Notes under the pieces: model-generated
Seen by the model: the letters and a program-made list of their open reading frames with translations, nothing else
The model's database searches: none
What the model was told of the DNA's origin: nothing
Position numbers and translations under genes: made by a program
NCBI RefSeq assembly: GCF_000376425.1
Contig: NZ_AQWL01000003.1
Coordinates: 357,215-421,214 of the forward strand
From: Thiobacillus denitrificans DSM 12475
Lineage (GTDB): Bacteria; Pseudomonadota; Gammaproteobacteria; Burkholderiales; Thiobacillaceae
DNA: 64,000 bases
Reading direction: 5' to 3'
Shown here: positions 37,277 to 45,750 of the stretch, in pieces
Layout: each line of letters starts with the position of its first letter
Position numbering within the stretch: position 1 is the stretch's first letter

Positions 37277-37509
37277 GCTTTTTTATGGAATCCGATCCCA
37301 CGCTGCCGGATCGACGCCATGAATGCGGCCGCCCCGCCGCTCATGCTGTATTGCAGTGGCGACCCGGCCTGCATGTGCGACGGACGAATGGCGCACGGCC
37401 TACTGCGAGCGCGTGCAGGAATGGATACCGGGGGCTTGAAAGGGCGCCGTCCATGGCGCAGAGGAGATGCGCCGGCCTGCTCGCTGGCTGGCCCGGCGCA
37501 GAAAATGAA

Positions 37510-37965
37510 TCAGGGCGTGTTCCAGCGCGCCGCAGCCGCATCGTCGCTAGCGCGGGCATCCACCCAGCGCTCGCCTTCGGGAGTTGCTTCCTTCTTCCAG
37601 AACGGCGCCTGCGTTTTCAGATAATCCATGATGAATTCGCAGGCGGCGAAGGCTTCTCCACGGTGCTGGCTGGCCACCGCCACCAGCACGATGGGATCGC
37701 CTGGAAGCAGGCGGCCGATGCGGTGGATCACGGTCACGTCGAGCAGCGTCCAGCGCGAATTCGCCTCGTCGACCAGAGCAGCCAGCGCCTTTTCAGTCAT
37801 GCCCGGGTAGTGCTCCAGCGTCATCGCATGCACGCCGCTACCCTCGTTGCAGTCGCGCGCCAGGCCGATGAAACTGGCGATGGCGCCGATGCCGGTACGG
37901 CCGCGGCGCATCGCGTCGACTTCGGCGCCGAGATCGAAGGCCTCGCACTGGATAACAATCTTCAC
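37510..37965 (-). CDS. moaE: molybdopterin synthase catalytic (large) subunit
   Basis: A 151-residue MoaE: GAIASFIGLARDCNEGSGVHAMTLEHYPGM, HRIGRLLPGDPIVLVAVASQHRGEAF and the C-terminal APFWKKEATPEGERWVDAR carrying the active-site lysines. With MoaD it inserts two sulfurs into precursor Z to form molybdopterin. It follows moaD by four bases and ends the mobB-moeA-moaD-moaE operon. Confidence 0.95.
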   Translation of the reverse strand: MKIVIQCEAFDLGAEVDAMRRGRTGIGAIASFIGLARDCNEGSGVHAMTLEHYPGMTEKALAALVDEANSRWTLLDVTVIHRIGRLLPGDPIVLVAVASQHRGEAFAACEFIMDYLKTQAPFWKKEATPEGERWVDARASDDAAAARWNTP

Positions 37966-37969
37966 ACCA

Positions 37970-38221
37970 CTAGCCTCCGGTCACCGGCGGAAAAATCGCG
38001 ACTTCGGCGTGTTCCGGCAAGCGCGCATCGAGCGCGACCAGATCCTGGTTGATCGCCACCCGGAACGCCTTGCCCGCCGCCAGTTCCTCTGCCCACACAT
38101 CGCCGCGCGACTGCAGGTGCACCACCAGATCGGCCGCGGTGGCACCACTGAAATCCAGGGTTTCCTCGGCCACGCCGAAGCGCTCGCGCAGGCGGGCGAA
38201 GTACAGTACGCGCAGTTTCAT
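37970..38221 (-). CDS. moaD: molybdopterin synthase sulfur carrier subunit
   Basis: An 83-residue ubiquitin-like protein ending in the required Gly-Gly (FPPVTGG), which carries the thiocarboxylate used by MoaE. It opens MKLRVLYFARLRERFG, typical of MoaD. The start overlaps the moeA stop by four bases (ATGA). Confidence 0.94.
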   Translation of the reverse strand: MKLRVLYFARLRERFGVAEETLDFSGATAADLVVHLQSRGDVWAEELAAGKAFRVAINQDLVALDARLPEHAEVAIFPPVTGG

Positions 38222-39411
38222 GTCAGCAGCTCCGAAAAGGGAATGAAGCGCACCCAGTCGCCCGGCTGCACGGTCTGGCCGATGGCAAGGTCGACCAGGC
38301 CATCGGCCCAGGAGCACGAGGTCAGCACCCCCGAGCCCTGGTTCGGGAACAGCGCCAGCGTGCCGTTCGGCTGAATCTGCGCGCGCAGGAATTCGCGTCG
38401 CGCGCCCGGCTTGCTCCAGGTGAAATCCGCCGGCACGGGGAACGCGCGGTACAGCACGTCGGTCGCGCCCATGCGCTTGAGCAGAAACGGCCGCACGAAC
38501 AGACAGAAGGTGGCGAAGACCGATACCGGATTGCCGGGCAGGCCGATGAAGTCGGCGTCGTTCACCCGTCCGTAGACGATCGGCTTGCCGGGCTTCATCG
38601 CCACTTTCCACATCTCGACCCGGCCGAGTTTTTCGACTGCGGCTTTCACGAAATCGGCTTCGCCCACCGATACCCCGCCGCTGGTGATGACGACGTCGGC
38701 AACGCTGGCGGCGCCGGCCAGCGCAACCTCGGTCGCTTCGAGCGTATCCGGCACGATGCCGAGATCAATCAGTTCGCAGCCGAGGCCGTTCACCAGCCCG
38801 GTCAGCGTATAGCGGTTGGAGTTGTATATCTGGCCCGGCTGCAGCGCGAGGCCCGGCGTCACCAGTTCGTCCCCGGTGAAGAAACATGCCACTTTCAGCC
38901 GCCTGAACACAGGCAGTTCGGCCAGCCCCACCGACGCGGCAAGCCCCATTTCGGCCGCGCCGATGCGGCTGCCGGCGGCGAGGATCTGCGCGCCGGCGGC
39001 GATATCCTCGCCCGCGCGGCGGATGTTTTCAGCGGGTTGTGGCAGCGTGTTGATGATGATATCCGCGCCGTCTGCGATGCAGTCTTCCTGCATCAGCACG
39101 GCGTCGGCGCCCGGCGGCACCGGTGCGCCGGTGAAGATGCGCGCCGCCGTGCCAGGCTGCAGCGGCTGGCCGACGGTGCCGGCCAGGATGCGCTGCGACA
39201 AGGGTAGCCTGACGCCCGGATGCGTCACGTCGGCAAGGCGTACGGCGTAGCCATCCATCGCGCTGTTGTCCGCAGGCGGCACGGTAATCGAGGAGGTCTG
39301 GCGGGTGGCGAGCACGCGCCCGAGCGCCGCAGCGATGGCAACGGTCTCGATTGCGGTCGGGCCGTGCGCGCGTTCGAGCAGGGCATCAAGCAGTTGGTCG
39401 GCTGAGAGCAT
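38218..39411 (-). CDS. moeA: molybdopterin molybdenumtransferase
   Basis: A 397-residue MoeA that inserts molybdate into adenylated molybdopterin. Key motifs are PPADNSAMDGYAV near residue 45, IFTGAPVPPGADAV, the domain III TSGGVSVGEADF and FIGLPGNPVSVFATF. Full length. Its start overlaps mobB by 26 bases, and its stop overlaps moaD, placing it in a coupled molybdenum-cofactor operon. Confidence 0.96.
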   Translation of the reverse strand: MLSADQLLDALLERAHGPTAIETVAIAAALGRVLATRQTSSITVPPADNSAMDGYAVRLADVTHPGVRLPLSQRILAGTVGQPLQPGTAARIFTGAPVPPGADAVLMQEDCIADGADIIINTLPQPAENIRRAGEDIAAGAQILAAGSRIGAAEMGLAASVGLAELPVFRRLKVACFFTGDELVTPGLALQPGQIYNSNRYTLTGLVNGLGCELIDLGIVPDTLEATEVALAGAASVADVVITSGGVSVGEADFVKAAVEKLGRVEMWKVAMKPGKPIVYGRVNDADFIGLPGNPVSVFATFCLFVRPFLLKRMGATDVLYRAFPVPADFTWSKPGARREFLRAQIQPNGTLALFPNQGSGVLTSCSWADGLVDLAIGQTVQPGDWVRFIPFSELLT

Positions 39412-39886
39412 GGTTCAGAATAAAGTCCGTAAGGGATGGAATGGCATCGATGTCGATGCGGGGAAAGTCGTCGGGCGGCTCGACGTCGGACGCCACCGCC
39501 AGAATATGCGGGTCTTCGGGAAACAGCCAGGGCTTCCCGGTCTCGACGCGATGCACTTCCAGCTTCGGGATGGGCTCACGCTTGTAGCCTTCGACCAGCA
39601 CCAGGTCGCACCGCGGCAGTGCCGCCAGCAAATCGTCCAGCACGAGCGGCGTGTTGCGATGCTCGGTCAGTACCGCCGTGCGGTGATCGGAGGCCAGCAG
39701 CACCGCTGCCGCACCCGCCTCGCGCGCGCGCCAGCTGTCCTTGCCGGGATGATCGATGTCGAAATCGTGATGGGTGTGCTTGATCACCGCCGTACGCACG
39801 CCGCGCGCAGCCAACTGCGGCAGCACGCGCTCGATCAGTGTGGTCTTGCCGCTGCCGCTGTAACCTGCGATGCCAAATACTTTCAT
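39386..39886 (-). CDS. mobB: molybdopterin-guanine dinucleotide biosynthesis adaptor MobB
   Basis: A 166-residue P-loop GTPase with Walker A GYSGSGKTT at residues 8-16 and the MobB segments VIKHTHHDFDIDHPGKDSWRAREAGA and CDLVLVEGYKREPIPKLEVHR. It assists MobA in making the guanine dinucleotide form of the cofactor; mobA is not in the window. First gene of the minus-strand operon. Confidence 0.94.
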   Translation of the reverse strand: MKVFGIAGYSGSGKTTLIERVLPQLAARGVRTAVIKHTHHDFDIDHPGKDSWRAREAGAAAVLLASDHRTAVLTEHRNTPLVLDDLLAALPRCDLVLVEGYKREPIPKLEVHRVETGKPWLFPEDPHILAVASDVEPPDDFPRIDIDAIPSLTDFILNHALSRPTA

Positions 39887-39906
39887 TGCACGATCCCCCC
39901 AAGCTT

Positions 39907-39928
39907 GTTATATTTTTTCATATATAAC
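39907..39928. promoter_or_regulatory. candidate ModE box between mobB and moaA
   Basis: GTTATAT (39907-39913) and ATATAAC (39922-39928) form a perfect 7-bp inverted repeat with an eight-base centre. The half-site sequence and spacing match the ModE operator I recall from the E. coli modABC promoter. It lies in the 69-base intergenic region, 20 bases from the mobB start and 27 bases before moaA, so it could control both directions. Confidence 0.7.
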
Positions 39929-39955
39929 CCATTCCTGCCAGTCATAGCCAACATC

Positions 39956-40939
39956 ATGAACGCACCCGTTCTCATCGACCAGTTTGGCCGCCACATCGAC
40001 TACGTGCGGTTGTCGGTGACGGATCGCTGCGATCTGCGCTGCAGCTACTGCATGCCGGAAGGCTTCAAGGGGTTTGAAGAACCCGAACACTGGCTCGGCT
40101 TCGACGAGATCGAACGCCTGATCGGCGCATTCGCCCGGCTGGGGGTGAGCCGCATCCGCCTCACCGGCGGCGAGCCGCTGCTGCGGCGCAACATCACCGA
40201 ACTGGCCGGACGCATCGCTGCCCTGCCCGGCATTCATGACCTGTCGCTGTCGACCAACGCCACCCAGCTCGACCGCCATGCGCAGGCGCTGAAGGCCGCC
40301 GGCGTGACGCGGCTCAACGTCAGCCTCGACTCGCTGCAGCAGGCGCGGGTGGAAAAAATCAATGGCCGCGACGTGCTCGCCAAGGTGATGGACGGGCTGG
40401 CGGCGGCGCAGGACGCAGGCTTCACGCCGATCAAGCTCAACATGGTGGCCTTGCGCGGCACCAACGACGACGAGATCGACAAAATGGTCGCCTTCTGCAT
40501 GCAGCGCGGCTTCGTGTTGCGGCTGATCGAGGCGATGCCGATGGGCGAAACCGGGCGCAATGCCGAATACCTGGACCTGCAGCCGGTGAAGGAGCGCCTG
40601 CGCGCGCAGTTCGGGCTGGTCGAAACCACCCTGCCCGGCGCCGGGCCCGCGCGCTACCTCGGCACCCCGGACGGCCGTTTCAACGTCGGTTTCATCACGC
40701 CCATCTCACAGCATTTCTGCCAGACCTGTAATCGCATCCGCGTCGCCGTCGACGGCACCGCCTACATGTGCCTAGGCCAGGAAGAGAAATTCGAATTCCG
40801 TCCCTTGCTGCGCGGCGGCTGCAGCGACGCTGCACTCGACGCCGCCATTCTCGAAGCGATCAACCTCAAGCCGGAACGCCACGAGTTCCGCGAAGCACCG
40901 CACAAGATTCTGCGCTTCATGTCGATGACTGGCGGCTGA
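39956..40939 (+). CDS. moaA: GTP 3',8-cyclase (molybdenum cofactor biosynthesis protein A)
   Basis: A 327-residue radical SAM enzyme that converts GTP to the first molybdopterin precursor together with MoaC (not in the window). The N-terminal 4Fe-4S site is Cys25, Cys29, Cys32 (CDLRCSYC); the C-terminal cluster is CQTC with a third Cys 13 residues later. The essential C-terminal Gly-Gly is present (MSMTGG). Start ATG 39956 matches the family; the frame is open far upstream. It is convergent with the EgtB-like gene, with a four-base gap between the stops. Confidence 0.96.
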   Translation: MNAPVLIDQFGRHIDYVRLSVTDRCDLRCSYCMPEGFKGFEEPEHWLGFDEIERLIGAFARLGVSRIRLTGGEPLLRRNITELAGRIAALPGIHDLSLSTNATQLDRHAQALKAAGVTRLNVSLDSLQQARVEKINGRDVLAKVMDGLAAAQDAGFTPIKLNMVALRGTNDDEIDKMVAFCMQRGFVLRLIEAMPMGETGRNAEYLDLQPVKERLRAQFGLVETTLPGAGPARYLGTPDGRFNVGFITPISQHFCQTCNRIRVAVDGTAYMCLGQEEKFEFRPLLRGGCSDAALDAAILEAINLKPERHEFREAPHKILRFMSMTGG

Positions 40940-40943
40940 GCCG

Positions 40944-42101
40944 CTAGCCGGGGCTGGCGGTGCGAAAGCCCGCGAATGGATCGCGCCGCTCGGGCAAATA
41001 GAAATTGCGGAAGCCGGGGCGCTTGAGCGACGGGTCGGTGACGGGTCCGCCGCCGCGCAATTCGCCATGCGTATGAAACCAGGGCTGGGCGTAATCCTGG
41101 TAGGGATCGGGGGAAAATCCCGGATAAGGCGCAAACGCATCGCGCAGCCATTCCCACGCCATGCCGCGGCGAAATTCCGGCTGCCGCGTTGCCCGCAGCC
41201 ACTGCTCTGCGGCGGGCAGCCGCCGCCCCATCCAGGCAGCACAGGCCTCGGCTTCGTGACGGTTCACGTGCAGCATGGGCCGGTCTGCGCTGAGCGGCCG
41301 CCAGCGGTCGAAGTGACGAACCTGCCAGGCCGCGTTTTGCCGTCGCCAGTAAACGGGCTGGCAGGCGCCGCTGGCGGCCCGCCAGGCCCGACCTGCATCC
41401 GACCACCCCGCGCTGCGCCGGTAACCGCCAGCGTCTACAAACTCGGCGAAAGCCACCTCCGACAGCGGGCTCGCATCGATATCGAATGCCGGGACCGGCA
41501 CCGGATGACGCCACTTCTCGTTGTCGAAAATGAAGCCCTCGCCGCTTCCGCTGCCCAGTTCCACCTCGCCCGCGGCGAACGCCAGCCGCGACGCCGGCAA
41601 CGCGCCGGCAACATCGGGCCGCGCGGGCGGCGCATAGCCCAGATTCTGGAACGCCATCCACCAGGCCTCGACGTGCATCAGTTCGTGATACAGGCACAAC
41701 TCGGCGAAATACGCGAGCTCGGGGTCGAGTCCGCTGCGCAGGCGAACGGCCACGGCGGCGGCAACCCGTTCTGCGTATTCGTCGACCGCGGCAGGTTCGG
41801 GCAAGGCCAGATCCCAGCGGCGATCGTGCGGAACGCTGGAGGAATCGTACAGCGCGTCGGCCGCCGCCAGCAGGCTGGCCGCAAACCCGCCATCGGGCCG
41901 TGCCCGCAGGCACCAGCGCTCCTGAAACCAGACGATGTGCCCGTATTCCCACAGCGGCGGATTCAGATGCCCGGCGCGCGGCCCCAGCCAGGCGCCCGCG
42001 GGCAGGCAGTCGATCAATGCCCGCAGCCGGCCGCGCGCCTGCGCCAGCCGATCGATGAGCTGGTTCGCAGTATGGCCGCTGACGGGTCGGGTTCGGTTCA
42101 T
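40944..42101 (-). CDS. EgtB/SenA-type non-heme iron sulfoxide (or selenoneine) synthase
   Basis: A 385-residue enzyme with an N-terminal DinB-like four-helix domain and a C-terminal formylglycine-generating-enzyme/sulfatase-modifying domain (about 190-380). Iron-ligand histidines appear at His54 (YGHIVWFQE) and His139/His143 (HELMHVE), the same spacing as in known EgtB. The C-terminal RNFYLPERRDPFAGFR is typical. EgtB joins hercynine to cysteine or gamma-glutamylcysteine; the homologue SenA uses a selenosugar to make selenoneine. Being divergent from selD, 66 bases apart, with egtD following, favours a SenA-like role, though no senB-like gene is present here. Confidence 0.85.
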   Translation of the reverse strand: MNRTRPVSGHTANQLIDRLAQARGRLRALIDCLPAGAWLGPRAGHLNPPLWEYGHIVWFQERWCLRARPDGGFAASLLAAADALYDSSSVPHDRRWDLALPEPAAVDEYAERVAAAVAVRLRSGLDPELAYFAELCLYHELMHVEAWWMAFQNLGYAPPARPDVAGALPASRLAFAAGEVELGSGSGEGFIFDNEKWRHPVPVPAFDIDASPLSEVAFAEFVDAGGYRRSAGWSDAGRAWRAASGACQPVYWRRQNAAWQVRHFDRWRPLSADRPMLHVNRHEAEACAAWMGRRLPAAEQWLRATRQPEFRRGMAWEWLRDAFAPYPGFSPDPYQDYAQPWFHTHGELRGGGPVTDPSLKRPGFRNFYLPERRDPFAGFRTASPG

Positions 42102-42167
42102 GCTATATAGATGCACTATGTCCAACCGAATTCTAGGCGCCCCTCCCGCGATGGGCGAATTCTGAAA

Positions 42168-43238
42168 ATGAGCAACCCCATTCCCGAGCAGCCCATCCGA
42201 TTGACCCAGCTTTCCCATGGCGGGGGATGCGGCTGCAAGATCGCGCCCGCCGTATTGCGCGACATCCTGGCCGATACGGCCTTCGCTACGCAGATGGCGA
42301 CGGCCTATCCCGATCTGCTGGTCGGCATCGAGCACGGCGACGACGCCGCGGTCTACCGCCTCAACGACGAGCAGGCGATCGTGGCGACCACCGATTTCTT
42401 CATGCCCATCGTCGACGATCCCTTCGAGTTCGGCCGCATCGCCGCCACCAATGCGCTGTCCGACGTCTATGCCATGGGCGGGCGGCCGCTGTTCGCCCTA
42501 GCCATTGTCGGCATGCCGATCGGCAAGCTGCCCAACGAGGTCATCCGGCAGATCCTCGCCGGTGGCGAAGCGGTCTGCAAGGCGGCCGGTATTCCCATCG
42601 CCGGCGGCCATTCGATCGACGCCCCGGAACCGATCTACGGCCTGGTCGGCATCGGCGTGGTGGATCCGCGCAAGGTCAAGCAAAACAACGGCGGCCAGGC
42701 CGGCGACCACCTGATCCTCGGCAAACCGCTGGGCGTGGGCATCTACAGCGCGGCGCTGAAGAAAGGCCTGCTCAGCGCCGAGCAATATGCGGCGATGATC
42801 GCCGCCACCACCCAGCTCAACACCGCGGGCGCCGATCTGGCCGCAACCGCGGGCGTGCACGCGATGACCGACATCACCGGCTTCGGCCTGCTCGGGCACC
42901 TGCTCGAAATCACCCGTGCATCGAACCTGTCGGCCCAGGTTGGGCTGGGCCGCCTGCCCCTGCTGCCCGGCGTCGCCGAACTGGCGCAGGGCGGCCATGT
43001 CACTGGCGCCAGCGGCCGCAACTGGGCGAGCTACGGCAGCGAAGTGAGCCTGGCCGGCGGCATCGCCGACTGGCAGCAGGCCCTGCTCACCGACCCGCAG
43101 ACCAGCGGCGGCCTGCTGGTGAGTTGCGCCACCGCGGCGCGCGACACGGTGCTGGAAACCTTCCGGCGGCACGGCTTCGCGCAGGCGGCGGAAATCGGCC
43201 GGCTGCAGGCCGGCCGCGATGTTGCGATCAGCGTCTGA
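42168..43238 (+). CDS. selD: selenide, water dikinase (selenophosphate synthase)
   Basis: A 356-residue enzyme making selenophosphate from selenide and ATP. The active-site pair is present as Cys21 and Lys24 in HGGGCGCKIAP, with cysteine rather than selenocysteine. GHSIDAPEPIYGL, NTAGADLAATAGVHAMTDITGFGLLGH and DPQTSGGLL are conserved. Start ATG 42168 is taken from family alignment (MSNPIPEQPIRLTQLSH); a longer frame from 42111 is less likely. Its stop codon is followed directly by the egtD start, so the two are coupled. In selenoneine clusters this position is occupied by senC, a selD homologue. Confidence 0.95.
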   Translation: MSNPIPEQPIRLTQLSHGGGCGCKIAPAVLRDILADTAFATQMATAYPDLLVGIEHGDDAAVYRLNDEQAIVATTDFFMPIVDDPFEFGRIAATNALSDVYAMGGRPLFALAIVGMPIGKLPNEVIRQILAGGEAVCKAAGIPIAGGHSIDAPEPIYGLVGIGVVDPRKVKQNNGGQAGDHLILGKPLGVGIYSAALKKGLLSAEQYAAMIAATTQLNTAGADLAATAGVHAMTDITGFGLLGHLLEITRASNLSAQVGLGRLPLLPGVAELAQGGHVTGASGRNWASYGSEVSLAGGIADWQQALLTDPQTSGGLLVSCATAARDTVLETFRRHGFAQAAEIGRLQAGRDVAISV

Positions 43239-44180
43239 GTGTCGTTCACCTTTCAGGACTTTCCCGTCGCCGCCGACGATTTGCGCAGCGACGTGCTGGC
43301 CGGCCTCGCCGCCTGCCCCAAATCCATTCCGCCGAAATATTTCTATGACGAGGCGGGCTGCCGTCTGTTCGAAGCCATTTGTGCGCAACCCGAATATGCC
43401 CTCTGCCGCACCGAACGGATGCTCATGGCCTCCCGCCTGCCCGACATTGCGGCCGCCGCCGGCCCGCTCGACTGCATCATCGAGCCGGGCGCCGGCGAGT
43501 GCAGCAAGGTGCGTCTGCTGCTCGACGCCCTGCACCCCGCCCATCTCGTCGTCCTGGACATCGCCGGCGCCCCGCTGGCCGCCGCCGCGCAAGCCCTCGC
43601 CCAGGCTTATCCGGGCCTTGTCGTCACCGCGCTGGGCATGGATTTCATCCGTGACCTGGAAGCCGCGGCCCCCTGCCTGCCGCCCGGCCGGCGGCTGATC
43701 TATTATCCCGGCTCCAGCATCGGCAACTTCCCGCCCGATACGGCAACCGCTCTGCTCACGCGCTTCCGCCGGCTGGCCGGCGCCGATGGGCGCCTGCTCA
43801 TCGGCTTCGACCTCAAGAAAGATCCGCTGCTGCTGCACGCCGCCTATAACGACGCTGCCGGCATCACCGCCGCCTTCAACCTTAATCTCCTCGAGCGCCT
43901 GAACCGCGAGCTGGGTGCCGATTTCGATCCCGCCCGATTCCGCCACTACGCCTTCTACAATCCGGTTGCCGGCCGCATCGAGATGCATCTGCTCAGCCTC
44001 GCCGCGCAGACGGTGAGCGTAGCGGGCCAACGTTTCCATTTCGCCCTCGGCGAGACGCTGCATACCGAGTATTCCTACAAGTTCCGGCGCGACGAATTCA
44101 GCACGATTGCGGGGAACGCCGGCTGGGAACTGGCGAACGAATGGGAACAGCAAGGATTCGCTGTCCAGCTGTATGGATAA
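43239..44180 (+). CDS. egtD: L-histidine N-alpha-methyltransferase (EgtD)
   Basis: A 313-residue enzyme that trimethylates histidine to hercynine using SAM. Family signatures include SIPPKYFYDEAGCRLFEAICAQPEYALCRTE near residue 27, IIEPGAGECSKVRLLLDAL, YYPGSSIGNFPP and the C-terminal HTEYSYKFRRDEF. The start is GTG 43239, immediately after the selD stop with no gap and no clear ribosome binding site, implying translational coupling. Hercynine is the substrate of the divergent EgtB/SenA-like enzyme. Confidence 0.94.
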   Translation: MSFTFQDFPVAADDLRSDVLAGLAACPKSIPPKYFYDEAGCRLFEAICAQPEYALCRTERMLMASRLPDIAAAAGPLDCIIEPGAGECSKVRLLLDALHPAHLVVLDIAGAPLAAAAQALAQAYPGLVVTALGMDFIRDLEAAAPCLPPGRRLIYYPGSSIGNFPPDTATALLTRFRRLAGADGRLLIGFDLKKDPLLLHAAYNDAAGITAAFNLNLLERLNRELGADFDPARFRHYAFYNPVAGRIEMHLLSLAAQTVSVAGQRFHFALGETLHTEYSYKFRRDEFSTIAGNAGWELANEWEQQGFAVQLYG

Positions 44181-44283
44181 GCAGGCGCGTGCACGCCCGA
44201 TGCGCTTCATGGCACTGCAGGCAGGCGGGTAACCCTGTCGTCGGGCGGGTCGCACAAACCCGGCCAGGCTTTAGAATTTCTCC

Positions 44284-45750
44284 ATGCTCAAACTTGAATC
44301 GCTCGTCTTCGACAACGGCTTCGCCCGCCTACCCGAAGCCTACTATTCGCGCGTCTGCCCGACGCCCGTCCCCGATCCCTACCTGGTCTGCTACAGCCCG
44401 CAAGCGGCCGTGCTGATCGATCTCGATCCGGCCGAGATGGCGCGCCCCGAGCTCGTCGAGACGCTCGCGGGCAACCGCCTGCTACCCGGGATGGACGCGC
44501 TCGCCGCGCTGTATGCCGGGCACCAGTTCGGCCACTACGTGCCGCAGCTGGGCGACGGCCGCGCGATCCTGCTGGGCGAAGTGAAAAATGCGGCCGGCGA
44601 AGGCTGGGAAGTGCAGCTGAAGGGCGCAGGACGCACCCCCTATTCGCGCGGCGGCGACGGCCGCGCGGTATTGCGTTCCAGCATCCGCGAATTCCTCTGC
44701 TCCGAAGCCATGCACGCGCTCGGGATTCCCACCACGCGCGCGCTCGCCATCGTCGGCAGCGATCATCCGGTCTATCGCGAGGACGTCGAAACCGCCGCGC
44801 TGGTGACACGGCTGGCGCCGAGCTTCGTGCGCTTCGGTTCCTTCGAGGTGTTCTACTACCGCAACCAGATCGAGCCGATCCGGCAGCTGGCCGACTACGT
44901 CATCGCACGCTACTACCCGGAACTGGCGGCACGTGCCGAACCCTATGCCGAGCTGCTGCGCGAAGTCGCCCGTCGCACGGCCGAACTGATGGCACAGTGG
45001 CAGGCGGTCGGCTTCTCGCACGGGGTGATGAACACCGACAACATGTCGATCCTCGGCCTGACGCTGGATTACGGCCCGTTCGGCTTCCTCGACGCGTTCG
45101 ACCCCGGCTTCGTCTGCAATCATTCCGACAGCGGCGGTCGCTACGCCTTCGACCAGCAGCCCGACGTGGCGGCGTGGAACGTCACCAAGCTGGCGCAGGC
45201 GCTGGTGCCGCTGCTGTCGGTGGAAACCGCCTCCGCCGCGATCGGCGACTACCCGCAGCAGTTCGGTCGCGCCTATATCGAGCGCATGGCCGCCAAATTC
45301 GGCCTGCCACCGGGCGGCGAGACAGTCCCACTGCTGATGGATACGCTGCAACTGCTGGCGCAGAACCGCGTCGATTACACGATTTTCCTGCGCCGCCTGT
45401 GCGATTTCGATTCCACGCCCGGGGCGCTCAACGCACCGTTGCGCGACCTATTCCCCGACCGCCCCGCCTTCGACGCCTGGGCGGCGCGCTATGCCGCCGC
45501 ACTGCGCCAGCAGGATTCGGCCGACGCCACACGCCGCGAGGCGATGCGCGCGCTCAATCCGAAATACATCCTGCGCAATCACCTGGCCGAAGCAGCCATC
45601 CGTCGCGCCGCGGACCATCGCGATTACAGCGAAATCCATCGCCTGCATGCGCTGCTGTCGCGGCCTTATGACGAGCAGCCGGAATGCGAGGCCTACGCCG
45701 CCGAGCCGCCGGACTGGGCGAAGCGGATCGAGGTAAGCTGCTCTTCGTGA
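44284..45750 (+). CDS. selO: protein adenylyltransferase SelO (YdiU)
   Basis: A 488-residue pseudokinase-fold enzyme that transfers AMP to protein hydroxyl groups and helps in oxidative stress. Seen are GHQFGHYVPQLGDGRAILLGE, the lysine region VQLKGAGRTPYSRGGDGRAVLRSSIREFLCSEAM, and active-site GVMNTDNMSILGLTLDYGPFGFLD. The C-terminus is CSS, the position where eukaryotic SelO has selenocysteine; here it is cysteine. It follows egtD by 103 bases and overlaps the next gene (GTGA). Confidence 0.95.
   Translation: MLKLESLVFDNGFARLPEAYYSRVCPTPVPDPYLVCYSPQAAVLIDLDPAEMARPELVETLAGNRLLPGMDALAALYAGHQFGHYVPQLGDGRAILLGEVKNAAGEGWEVQLKGAGRTPYSRGGDGRAVLRSSIREFLCSEAMHALGIPTTRALAIVGSDHPVYREDVETAALVTRLAPSFVRFGSFEVFYYRNQIEPIRQLADYVIARYYPELAARAEPYAELLREVARRTAELMAQWQAVGFSHGVMNTDNMSILGLTLDYGPFGFLDAFDPGFVCNHSDSGGRYAFDQQPDVAAWNVTKLAQALVPLLSVETASAAIGDYPQQFGRAYIERMAAKFGLPPGGETVPLLMDTLQLLAQNRVDYTIFLRRLCDFDSTPGALNAPLRDLFPDRPAFDAWAARYAAALRQQDSADATRREAMRALNPKYILRNHLAEAAIRRAADHRDYSEIHRLHALLSRPYDEQPECEAYAAEPPDWAKRIEVSCSS

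Noticed and set aside
37271-37509. Coding potential between the marR promoter and moaE
   Set aside because: Open frames here lack ribosome binding sites and family resemblance; taken as promoter region plus moaE 3' flank.
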